From the NCBI GenBank assembly GCA_037178975.1, contig JASJZH010000006.1:806001-870000 (forward strand): a stretch of DNA of 64,000 nucleotides, given 5' to 3'. The translations under genes were made by a program, and so were the position numbers. Every line of letters begins with the position of its first letter. Position 1 is the stretch's first letter. A model generated the notes under the pieces. It saw only the letters and a program-made list of their open reading frames with translations. It was not told where the DNA came from and searched no databases. The DNA is from Oscheius tipulae. Lineage: Eukaryota; Nematoda; Chromadorea; Rhabditida; Rhabditidae. This document shows, piece after piece, positions 21,201-31,275 of the stretch.

Positions 21201-24200
21201 GGTTGACCAACCGACGGGAGCAGATTGTACCAACGAAGAACAAGGCAATCTTGGTTTTTACTTCTTGAAGCGAACAAGAAAAGACATAAAAGGTAAGGCA
21301 AAAAGTTGAGAAAAGCAGTGAAAAGGCGTAGGAAACGAGAAGAAGATTTCAAAATCCCGCCGAATTCAAAAATGCGCGCGAAAACCCGTTTGAATGAACC
21401 GAGCCGCCTGCCGAACTATTACCAAATTTTTTTCAGTTCCAAACGTGTCCTACCATTGCAAAGATGAAAATGTCACACTGTGTAAAGCTCCTATTCTACA
21501 AGGAAAACGATTTATGGTTTGCCCAATTCGTTGCGTATAAGTTCTTTATAGATTATCAGTCTCACTGGTCGAGACAGTACGACTGTGACCATCAATGGAA
21601 CAACACCATGGTCTCTCCGAGCTTTTGTTCATTCTACTACCACAGCTTTTGTGGCCTACGATTTTAGTGACCAGATCGATGCAGGAGCTCGCTATGTTCC
21701 TTCTGGTGAGCCGTTTTTTAGTTGTGATATACTCGAAGATACACAATTTCTTTGAATGTGGTTCACTTTCAGTGAAAAGTTTGGACCTTACTTGTCTAAA
21801 CAAGGCTACATTTGCTATTTCAAAACTTTCAGAATATCCAACTGTGGCCACAGCTGCTCAAAGCGGTCCCGTTTCTGATGATTTGACTTTGGACTGGATT
21901 GATCTGAACACTGGTGTCTCTTCGAAAACCGTAACCTCTATCAATAGAACAGGCGAATGCAGTCACAACTTTCTTTTCGGAAATATGGGACAAAACTGTA
22001 CTTCTGGAGCTTTTGGGTGTGTTTTATGTGTGAAGAGAACATAATTGTGCTTTTCAGGCAACTCGTAACGTTCCGTAAAGCAGGAACTGTTCAAGCCTCC
22101 CGACTTTTGCCTGGTCGTTGCGTTCACATTGGTAGGTTTTTTTTAATGACTCAGTAATCCTTCAATCCAGTTGTTTTCAAATCATTTAACTAAAAAAACT
22201 ACCAAAAACAATCTTGACTACTAAAATTTCAGATCATCCCTCGCCTCCTATGCCACTTTGTCTGTATAATGGAACTATGGATATTCACGGCAACTGCAGA
22301 TGTGACGACGAAAACTTTCACGGTATATCCAAATTGTTTGTACCTATTTCTTTTCTCAGGTCTGAACTGTGAGATTCCAAATTGTAGAAATAGAGGAACA
22401 CCGAACCCGTATCCTAGAAACGGGCAACCCTGGTGTTTCTGTCCACCTGGTTTTCAAGGAGAGTTTTGTGAATTTGGTAAAAGTGCCTATGTTTTAAATT
22501 GAAATTTCAAATTTCAGTAAAATGTTCGTCAACATCGAGAGACAGCTTCGATCTCAGCAACCGTACTCTTTCAGTAGTTGTTCAAAACACAATGTCTCAA
22601 GCCTGGGTAAAAAAAACTTGTTACAGAATATCATTATTTTCAGATCAACTCTAAGATTTTGACCGGGGTCGGTGAACTTCTTCAAACTAGCAATGATTCT
22701 TTCGCCTATTATGTTTTGACCAAGTTTCACACTCAGATGAAAAATGGTTAGTAGAGCTTTCCGCAAAGAGGTACATTGTTTTGGAGTTCAATTTTTTGTT
22801 TTCTGCAAAAATCGCGGGAGAGCTAAATTCATAAAAAGCCGTTAGCGCAAATCTTGTTCAGGCAATTACTCTGATAGCCAAACGACGCAAGTAACGGATG
22901 ACCCAGTGACTTTCCTCGAAAGACTGTCTTCTCAAGTTTTTGGATACATGTAGGAGGATACAAAATTCAACAAAGAACAAGTTTCAGAGCTACCAATGCT
23001 GATTCAATGAACACATTATCAGCTCTGACTGAGAATATCAAGTCTATGAAATTTTTGCGCTCTGCCATATTTCTCTTCACCGATTCACCGTTCAGAGGAA
23101 CTTCCGACGACGAGCACGTAATGATGTGAGTGTTCCCTTCCTAATTATCTCATCTACTGAAACATCTAGGTAGGTGGCGGGCGACTATCAGCCGCCATAG
23201 CTCAGTCGGTTAGAGCGTGGGTCTAATAAGCCCAAGGTCGCAGGTTCGACCCCTGCTGGCGGCAAATTTTTTAAACTGATTCTTTCTGTATTGCGATAAG
23301 AGCTAGCTAGAAACGTTATCAATAAAAACGAAAAGTGGCTTTAGGAAGCTGGTCATCGAGCGGGGCCACGAGCTGAACATCATTATCACTCCCCAGTTCG
23401 GTTATTCTGATCTCTGCATTTCCACTCAGGATTCATTAAAACTGCTCCGGTTGGCAAAAACCACTGGGGGACTGTTCCTGAATCTCTGCAACGCCTACGG
23501 AACCTATGCCCAAGATCCAATTGTCCAATTTTTCACTGTCTACGCAGATATTCATGCGCACGTCGTCACTACTGATCAAGTCTATGCCGTCTCGTCTACT
23601 ACTCCAGTATCTGTGAATTACGAGTATGCGCAAGAATTCGTAGAGATATATGCAATTGTCAACAGTGGCAAGTTCTTTAACCAATTTCGAGACTTCTTTC
23701 AATTAAGACACTACTGAGAAGTTTGTCGCCTATACAGAAGATTACAAAAATCTCACCTCCATCGTGGATATGCCTTTCGTGGCCATTTATCCTTTGAAGA
23801 CGGATAGAATATCAAAGTTTGTTACAGCATCCAACAAAGATCTCTCCTTGTAGCTTTTTTGTTGTCAAGGTTCAAGGAGCTGCTAACACTACAATCAGCA
23901 AATACTTATATGTTAAAATAGTGGAAAAGTCTGAAGTCAACGGCTTTCTGTCTTTCGCAGTAGATCCATCATTTGACACTAGCAGCAAAATTTTGACCTA
24001 TGGTGAGTTCTAACAGAGAGACAGAGAACGCGCTTTTTAGGAAGCGCTCAATATCCCGTCTTCCACTTAGAAGATCCAGTTGACTTCAATACTACAGGGT
24101 ATTCGATTAGTGGTCCGATACAATATGAGTGAGTTCTCACCAGTGTCGAGCTGAACTTTTCCATTAAGAACAACCTCAGAAGAAAGGATTTCGTGTGAAT

Positions 24201-26296
24201 ATGAATTTTTCTTCGATAAGTTTGCCTGTCCCACCCTCTACGACAGTTTTCTTATGCAGGTTGGCCGAAAATAAACCAGGGAATGTATATTTTTAGATTC
24301 GAGGAAGCTCAGGTGATGGAATTCAAATTCAGCGAAGTATGAGGACGTATTGTTATCTCTCACCTGGACAATGTGCAAATGGAGGAACCATGAGTAACTA
24401 TTCTCAAATTTTGCATTAATCGTCCTTTTTTAGTGAATGGATCATGCCTCTGTACAAATGGCTATAAAGGGAAATTGTGTGAGCATTTGAACTGTAACAA
24501 TGGATATTCTGGCACTAATTTTAAATGCTCTTGCAATACAGGATGGGCTGGTGAACACTGTGATCAACGTGAGTAATGTTTCGATTATGTAAAATCAGGT
24601 ACGAAGCGACGTCTAGAAAAAAAGATCACAAAGCAAATTGTTACCAACCTATGAAATCCTGATGATTAAATATATTCATAAAACTAGCTTCTAAAGCACG
24701 TTTCCGTTAAAAAATTGCGTTTACAGGCTCTTGCTACGAATACAACTATGCCGAGCAATGGGATCCCAGAGGACAAGAAGCTACACAAATTATTTTTGTC
24801 GTCGAGCTCACAGAACAGCAATATGTTACAAACCAAAACCTTGCGGCCAAGATCTACCCTCTTATGCTCAACTTCTTTCTGAACAGCGTGGTCAGTGGGC
24901 CAAGCCTCTTCACACTGATCACTTTCGACGAGAACAGTGGGCTTTTTCTGTGTTTTGAGCTATGAAGTGTGTTAAGATGTTAACAGAGTGCTATCTGAGG
25001 ATCAGAAAACGTTTATTCCAACGTTCCAGTCAATTTTAAATGTCAAAGGCCCGAAGGCGAATCGAACCAAGACGGTCGAAGCCATTAATGAAGCCTATAA
25101 ACTCCTGACTTTGGCCCCAGGATTAATATATGTTTTCACGGGAACGGACCCCAATTCTGCACCTCCAATTCCAAACATTTTCCTCCAGCAGACTCTGACC
25201 AGTCAGGTAGGAACTGATTTCGTTTACCGGCATGGAAATGTTGTAGATTAACATCTTCTGGACTCCTGAAAACGTCGTTTATCCACAGATTACATCTAAT
25301 ATTGACAGCCTGGTGGCAATGGCAAGACAATCAGGCGGGCGAACACTGCCCATAAGACAAATTGCCGTCTCACAGGTGTTTGCTGGGATAAAATGAAAAA
25401 ACGTAGTTTCAGATGTCTGACTTCTTATCGACGCTACCGGACGAGAACCAGTTGGTGGTAGACAGTGGTGCCGAGGTACTTTTTTTTCTTGCGCTATCGT
25501 ACCCGAACGGTTTTCGAAATAAACATGAATTGTCCCTATTTATATTTTCTTATTTTTAGCAATGCGATCTTGGCTTCACTATTGCATTTCCGCTCGAAGA
25601 AAATTTTATTTCAATCGTAGTCGATGTGACTGGAATTGACGTCAATGTTCCTGACCGTGTACAACTCATCGCTCCTTCTGGCTCGGTTGCAACTCAAATT
25701 GCTACTCTGCTGAACGATACCTCATCCTTGATTATCCAGTATAGTATGTTTCCTGTGATCAGTATTACTGTGTTTTGATGCAGAAAAGAACTCGAGACGT
25801 GAAGATGGTGGCACTTGGGAATTGAAGGTACGAACTTCGATGGGCAGTTGCACAGTACAGGTCAGATCTATGTCGGCTTTGAGAGTGACCCCCGGATTCA
25901 CTATCGATCCAATGGAAGACATATTAAACTATGGACCGTTCTCGTCATTTTCAGGTTCATTCAATTCATTTTTTCTAAATTAAAAAGTTTACAGACACGA
26001 AGCCACTAACTTATATGGGCTATAAAGTGTCTGATAGCAAAAACAGTACCAACAGCAATTCCTCTGTCACATCACTCTCTGTCCATCGTACCAATTTCAC
26101 AGCTCCTTGGACTGACTCTGTCCTGACCGCAGACGTCGACATTGTGCAAAAGATTGGACTTTGTTCATACCAGTTTCTTTCTGAGCTCTTCGAAGTAAGT
26201 TCTCAAAGATTTGATTTCTATCGCAAGTGTTCACGAATGATTGTTCAAAAAATACGGCTTTTAGTCATGAGTTGGTAGAAGCACATTACTAGAGTT

Positions 26297-26379
<83 letters not shown>

Positions 26380-26759
26380 TAGAGTTATCAATTAAGCTGT
26401 TAACAAAATATTCAGCTGACCACCATCTCCCAACAAAAAATCATTGTTACTGGAGAAGATAATTTAGGATTTCAGTTCCAGCGAACATTCTTCTTTACTA
26501 TTCCGTCCTATACACGTAAGTTCCCGTAGGCAAGCCATACAAGAGCTTTTTAGAAGACAAAGAAACTTGCCAGCACGGAGAACGAGTGATTTATGGCTAC
26601 TGTTCATGTGATCCACACTGGACTGGTGACTATTGCGATCAACGAATTTGCTATCATAGCGGAACTACAGTTCTTGGAGGATATTGTGTCTGCAATCTCG
26701 GGTACTACGGAGAGTTTTGTGAGCACTGCGTAGATGGATGTGAATCTTATGATGGGTAG
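18270..26759 (+). CDS. Large secreted EGF / VWA-like modular protein (IRG-7-like)
   Basis: About two dozen exons encode a secreted protein of well over 1,000 residues. Exon 1 (18270-18321) is a signal peptide (MATRCFLRLLIFLFFTI). In-phase exons I could fix include 18704-18825, 18865-19054, 19093-19231, 19686-19759, 19800-19994, 20066-20162 and 20203-20350. The product repeats one module about three times: an EGF-like pair (CGCPPFTSGSTC; PCSCPPGYFGRFC; CFCPPGFQGEFC; GWAGEHCD; WTGDYCD), a VWA-like fold (KFLIVLNQKSSMAY; VFIFVDSLDSQ; TLSVVVQNTMSQAW; IFLFTDSPFRGT; IIFVVELTEQQ) and a beta-rich segment (YDVFRRTSQGTLGDIVSY). This layout resembles the nematode IRG-7 group, induced in intestinal defence. 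That function is inferred. The stop TAG is at 26757-26759. Borders in 20428-20800 and 24000-25500 are tentative. Confidence 0.8.
20986..21426. mobile_element. 441-bp palindromic MITE in an intron
   Basis: The two arms, about 185 bp each, are near-perfect inverted copies. The left arm starts TTTGGTAATAGTTCGGC and the right arm ends GCCGAACTATTACCAAA. They share blocks such as CATTCAAACGGGTTTTCGCG and AATTCGGCGGGATTTTG. About 55-60 bp lie between them. The element has no coding capacity and sits in the intron that ends at a TTTTTTCAG acceptor near 21436. The target duplication is not clear. It is a non-autonomous DNA element of unassigned superfamily. Confidence 0.88.
23191..23264 (+). tRNA. 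tRNA-Ile (anticodon AAT)
   Basis: The 74-nt sequence folds as a full cloverleaf: acceptor GCCGCCA/TGGCGGC, D-arm GCTC/GAGC, anticodon stem TGGGT/GCCCA with loop CTAATAA (anticodon AAT), T-arm GCAGG/CCTGC with loop TTCGACC, and discriminator A. A-box and B-box promoters are intact. It lies on the same strand inside an intron of the EGF/VWA gene (about 23127-23343). Confidence 0.96.
26296..26379 (+). repeat. (GATA)n microsatellite in an intron
   Basis: About 20 tandem ATAG/GATA units run with almost no interruption, flanked on both sides by AGAGTTAT. It lies in an intron near the 3' end of the EGF/VWA gene. Confidence 0.95.
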
Positions 26760-26977
26760 TATATTAAGAGCAAATAAACAATTTCATTTCTAGTTAATTG
26801 TTCATTCGAGATCATTCGGAACTGATACGCCGTATGTAAAGAGAATGGAATAAAGAACTTGATGATCGCCAATCGTTTAGCATTCACAGTATCCCTCTCA
26901 TTAGTTACTTCGCGTTGCCTCAGTTTGATCTACCTACATGTAACATGTAACCACTTATCCAGTAGACGAGTTCACTT

Positions 26978-26986
26978 GAAAGAAGG
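26978..26986 (+). repeat. Target-site duplication of the Merlin element, left
   Basis: GAAAGAAGG is identical to 28924-28932 on the other side of the element. Merlin transposons make 8-9 bp duplications. Confidence 0.85.
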
Positions 26987-27002
26987 GGGTAGATCTTAGT
27001 TA

Positions 27003-27095
27003 TGCCCCCCACCAATGTCAATTGAGACCCCCACCGATAAAGCCCCCCACCCCTGCAATTTCACCCCCACCTATGTCAGTTTGTCCCCCCACCTG
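27003..27095 (-). repeat. Left subterminal iterons of the Merlin element
   Basis: At least three copies of the complement of GTGGGGGGCATA (for example TATGCCCCCCACC, AAGCCCCCCACC, TGTCCCCCCACC) are spaced about 40 bp apart. Confidence 0.75.
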
Positions 27096-27241
27096 CATGA
27101 TGTTTACAAGTACCTACATGATTTCGTTTCGAAACACCAATTCGGCAATTTTTTTTGGGGTTCGAAGATTTTCCTCGTTTTTTTTTGTGTTTTTGTTTCA
27201 TATTTCTTCGATTTTTTATTGACTATTGAGTTGTAGGGGTT

Positions 27242-28292
27242 ATGCAAAATGTGAGAACCATTCCCGCATTTACGGACAGCTTCGAGACAGAAGGAGAAGT
27301 CGTCCTCGGCATGCAGCAGGCCGGTTTTCTCCACAAGAAACAAAATTGTGACAAATGCGGCGAAGAAATGTCTTTGAGACGTCGTGGAGAGTCGTACGAG
27401 GTATTTTTCCATGTTTTTCTTTTTCAAATATCTGCCCCAAATTTCAGTGGCGCTGTAGGGTATCAAAAAGCCGTGATTGCTCTATGAAATCGGTGAAGGC
27501 TGGGTCCTTTTTCACGCGATCTGCTCTTCCGCTGCGGAAGGCAATGCTGCTCATCCTGATGTGGAATGAGAAATTCACTAGCTCGCAGATTGCTTCCCAA
27601 TTGAAAATTTCTAACAATACGGTGATGGATTGGAGAAATTTCTTGCGCGATCTTTGTATACGGTTAGTTAGCAACTATTGCTTTAATTTTTTGTTTCAGT
27701 ATTGCGGATGGCTACCCGAAAATTGGAGGCAACGGACAAATAGTGGAAATTGACGAAAGCGCACTCCATGGTCGCAAATATGGTCGCGGAACGAAAGACA
27801 AAGAGATTGACTGGGTTTTTGGAGGTCAGTTACTTTCCATTTGCTGCTAGAAACAAATTATAGGCTATGAACGAGGATCTGGCCATGTTTTTGCTCAATT
27901 AGTTCCAAATAGAACGGCAAAAACCTTGACGGCTGTTCTCCGTAAACACGTTGACATGAGGAGCACCATCTACTCGGATTCATGGAAAGGATATTCCAAG
28001 CTGAATCGCGTCTTTGCATCGCACATGCAAGTTAATCATTCAGTGCAATTCGTAAAGTAGGTTTTGTTTAGTTTTTTTTTTTAAATTTGAGATGTTTAGT
28101 ATCGTGAACGGCGTTGCAGTACATACAAACAGTATTGAATCGTTCTGGAAACGAATGAAGCAGCCTTTGAAGATAAATAACGGAACAAGTGATGTCCTTC
28201 TGGCCTCCTATATCACAGAAACTGTAGTACGCGAAAACGAGGGGGATTTCTTGGCTGCTATCTTTCGTGAGATTGTCTCATTCAAGACTTAA
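27242..28292 (+). CDS. Merlin transposase (IS1595/ISXO2-like DDE)
   Basis: Five exons (27242-27400, 27448-27662, 27700-27824, 27864-28056, 28100-28292) join in phase to 294 residues. An N-terminal zinc-ribbon-like part (NCDKCGEEMSLRRRG, WRCRVSKSRDC) is followed by a helix-turn-helix (QIASQLKISNNTVMDWRNFL) and the catalytic domain: VEIDESALHGRKYGRG (first D), TIYSDSWKGY (second D) and HTNSIESFWKRMK (third acidic residue, E). These are the hallmarks of DDE_Tnp_IS1595/Merlin enzymes, which cut and paste the element. Introns are 37-47 nt. No stop or frameshift interrupts the frame, so the enzyme may be active. Confidence 0.92.
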
Positions 28293-28609
28293 AATTGCAA
28301 TAAAATTGTTTTATCAAACACTTTTTTATAATTTTTGGGCTTGTTCAAGCCTTCATAACTTTGTTATGTTTCCATTGCACGAGTCTTTCAGGTGAAAAAA
28401 ACAAGCCACAACTTAGTCGTTTTTTCATGTCAAAATAATGCAATGCCCTTGATTTTCTTTTTGTCTTTCCTTTTTTTTTTCTTTTTAGTATTTCTTTTTT
28501 TGCTTAGGCTTAGTGCCGCTAGAGAAAGCAAACTAAAACGAGAAAACCCCGATTTTGGGGATTAATAAGAATGGATGTGGTCAATTTGTCTGGAAGGCCA
28601 ATTTCGAAA

Positions 28610-28910
28610 AGTGGGGGGCATAAATAAGATGGGTGGGGGCAAAATCTTTGGGGGCTTTACTGACTTTTGTGGGGGGCATATCTAAGATTTGTCCGGGTTT
28701 CGCATTTATACCCCCCACTTGCCACAGTGGGGGGCATATCTTGGATGCCGACATCTTAGATATGCCCCCCACCTGTCAGTCGAGTCCCCCACCAAAAACG
28801 AGGGTAGTGGGGGGCTTGACTGATAAAAGTGGGGGGTGATTCTGACAACTTTCCAAAAGGTGAGGGGCGAAACTTTTTTGTGGGGGGCAAAACTGGGGTG
28901 GGGGGCATAA
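28610..28910 (+). repeat. Right subterminal iteron cluster of the Merlin element
   Basis: About eight copies of GTGGGGGGCATA or close variants occur, including a face-to-face pair at about 28727-28771 that forms a long imperfect hairpin (GGGGGGCATATC opposite GATATGCCCCCC). The G-runs could form G-quadruplexes. Confidence 0.8.
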
Positions 28911-28923
28911 CTGCGATTTTCCC

Positions 28924-28932
28924 GAAAGAAGG
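28924..28932 (+). repeat. Target-site duplication of the Merlin element, right
   Basis: GAAAGAAGG repeats 26978-26986 exactly. Confidence 0.85.
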
Positions 28933-29100
28933 TGATCTGGCTTGCAGAACAAATGCAGTTCAAAACAGCCGCTGAAGTCAGAAGGAGGGGAAAACCTGTG
29001 CTAGGTGTTTATATTTGCACCTAGTCGCAGGAACTTTTTGTCTAATGGGTCTAAAAACTAACTTTAATTGTTTACAGTTTTTACCGTTTAACCTCGATTA

Positions 29101-29297
29101 CCAGCCGCCTACGACGGCTTCACCGTCCTTTAGTCTTCGCAATATATCGAAAACAGGCGGCTCCGCCGCTTCCAAGTTCCAAAACTCCCCAAAAGCTGAC
29201 TTCTCAACTTGAATCTTGACATTCCATGACTTGCCAGCTTTTTTCTCGTGGTGACGCACGGACAGACGGACGCTATTGCACTTTAGTAATATAGAGA
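29101..29297 (-). mobile_element. 197-bp mini-Helitron
   Basis: On the minus strand it starts A|TCTCTATATTACTAAAGTGC followed by a GTCCGTCTGTCCGTG tract. It ends with a hairpin (GACGG tgaag CCGTC), a short spacer and CTGG|T. Both ends match the pattern of the element at 17082-17987. It has no coding capacity. The 69-codon open frame across it is incidental. Confidence 0.65.
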
Positions 29298-29919
29298 TCT
29301 CCGCCATAACAATCTTTGAAAGTTGAGCAGAGTACCGAAAACGTCATCCCCATGTCGGTCTCTCAGGGTTTTGAGTTTTCGAGGTAGTAATTGGAGGTTT
29401 TCGAGGGATACCAGATCTACAGAATTGAATATGACAAATATCCTACATAACGTGGCAGTCTGTCCGTTAAACTCTGGAGAAAGTGTTTTATTAAAGCGAG
29501 TGTCCGGACCCTTTTCTAGTTCGCAAAAGTTAAAATTCAGGTAATTTGACAAGTCGTAGAAAGTCGAGATTGCACTGGCTTACAGTTTCTGCAACTTATT
29601 CGAGCTGCGAGGTTGAGCCTTTTTGAGTCAGAAATGAGACGTAACATTAGTTTCGAAGTACCATATCAAGGTGAAACTGTTCCACAGCAAAAACAAGACA
29701 ACCTCATTCCATAAGAGTATCTTTAGAATTTTGGGTGCAAAACTCATGTTTATGAAGTGCAACCTGTGGGGGAGATTACTGAACGCTCTAAACCAGGGTA
29801 GATTCGTTTCTGAAGCAACTGGAATGCATTCAACTTCTATTCTGAGTAGTTGTCTACAAATAAAGGAGCAAAATGCTACCACAAGCTACAATTTCAACTG
29901 ATTATTCTTTTTCCTGGAA
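29298..29919. other. Intergenic, no supported gene
   Basis: Overlapping short frames occur on both strands at 29283-29901. None shows a domain, splice-consistent extension or signal peptide. Confidence 0.45.
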
Positions 29920-30255
29920 CTAGCCTTGACTTGCCAAAAAGCGCGTGACTTGTCGAGACGAGGCAGACAAGTACTGCTGAGAAAGCTTCTCGGCAAATGG
30001 TAACTTTTGTTTTGGAGTAGCAACTTTGCGGGCTTCTATGCTGGTGATCATCGACGATAAAACAAAAAAGAGGTACACCTCCGTAATCAGCGCGTTTTTC
30101 TCTACAAGACCCATCTCAGAACACATAGTCGAAAAAAAAAGTCTGGACACTCGAAACATCGAGATAACCGTAAATTTCTAAAAAGGCTTTAAGAAAGACT
30201 ACACAATTTAAAGAACCTCAATAAACTTGGTCAACGTGGCATGCGAACGTGACAT
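29920..30255 (-). CDS. Small two-exon membrane-associated protein
   Basis: Exons 30255-30217 and 30177-29920 join in phase 0 across a 39-nt intron with a TTTTTAG acceptor, giving 98 residues. The N-terminus is short and polar (MSRSHATLTKFIEKFTVIS). One likely TM helix follows (TEVYLFFVLSSMITSI), then a basic tail (ARKVATPKQKLPFAEKLSQQ). No signal peptide is predicted. The family is not recognised. Support rests on clean splicing and an ATG in good position. Confidence 0.55.
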
Positions 30256-30993
30256 TTTTGAAAATAACAGTATAGACTATCACTTTCTTGCTTGGTCAAA
30301 AAAGACATTCGAGGTTATCGTCGGTGATGTTTTCTCGAATCCAGTCTTAAGAAATCACGGCATTGTTCTTGGCTACGAGTTTCTATGATACAGCGCCCTA
30401 AACATTGCAACGACGAGGTATTGTTTGTATGTTTGCTACACATAAGAAATAAGCCCAAACTTATCAGGGGAGTCATAAGAAGTCGACTGATATAGTCTAT
30501 TTCCAACGGCCAGCGGCACTTACGAATTCTTTAAAGGTAGAACGCGAAAGGTCTCGCGGCGCGGACTCCAAAAATCCGGCGCGAATTCAAATTTTTTTCG
30601 TTTTTCTTTTTTTTCATTTTTTCCTTCATTTTCTTCTATTGCTATTATTATTTTGTGTTTTTATGCTTTATTTATATGGTATTTAGCAAGGAAAACGGTC
30701 TGAAGTCGGTTCTCAATGTTTTCTTCCAAAGAGCTTTTGCGAGCTAATGCAATCTTTTTCAGTTATGAGAAATAACTGCTTCGTTGATGTGTGCGAACTG
30801 GCCGGAAGACGATCTGTTGGATGCGGGCCAATTCGCTCAATGACGGACTCGATCGCCATCCAGGTCAACGACGATGCTCTGGACCCGATGCCGAATACCC
30901 AGGTTTTTGTCGTTATAATGCTTGTTAACTTTTGTCTCTTCTCTTTTTCGCACAGATTTAAGTTGTTGACCACAAAAAGACGTGGTCAAATTA
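30256..30993. other. Region with one possible exon and a GC-rich/T-rich patch
   Basis: A frame at about 30765-30900 (MRNNCFVDVCELAGRRSVGC and a following 26 residues to PNTQ) lies between a TTTTTCAG acceptor and a GT donor and could be a real internal exon, but partner exons were not found. 30540-30620 has a GC-rich GCGGCGCGGAC block followed by long T-runs. A minus-strand frame at 30315-30506 is hydrophobic but unassigned. Confidence 0.35.
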
Positions 30994-31127
30994 GGTACGG
31001 AGAAGTGTTATAAAGTGATGCGCCCACTAAGCTATTATAGATTGTTTTACAGCAGAATATCGTTGTTCTATAATAACAATCTATAATAGCTTAGTGGGCG
31101 CATCACTTTATAACACTTCTCCGTACC
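30994..31127. mobile_element. 134-bp hairpin MITE flanked by TA
   Basis: Two 53-bp arms (30994-31046 and 31075-31127) are perfect or near-perfect inverted repeats starting GGTACGGAGAAGTGTTATAA, with a 28-bp spacer. The element is flanked by TA on both sides (30992-30993 and 31128-31129), the target used by Tc1/mariner transposases. It is non-coding. Confidence 0.88.
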
Positions 31128-31275
31128 TAGTTCTAAATTACAAAATCTGAAATGAGAGACATCTTTCCTCACATATCCCGGCTTTGTAGTTATTATTCCT
31201 CATTACGTATTCGATTTTTTAGTGAAAACAGTTTAAAAAGAGTGAATAAACTGTGTTTACTGAAAAATACTTGTA

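Larger units (their letters stand above)
26987..28923 (+). mobile_element. Complete Merlin DNA transposon
   Basis: This 1,937-bp element is bounded by 9-bp duplications (GAAAGAAGG). Its inverted ends share GGG followed by AGTTATGCCCCCCACC: left 26987-27013, right complement 28897-28923. The ends carry many GTGGGGGGCATA-type iterons in both orientations. The interior encodes a spliced transposase with no break. All this fits the Merlin superfamily (eukaryotic relatives of bacterial IS1016/IS1595). It inserted about 230 bp downstream of the EGF/VWA gene's stop. Intact ends, duplication and gene suggest recent activity. Confidence 0.88.
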
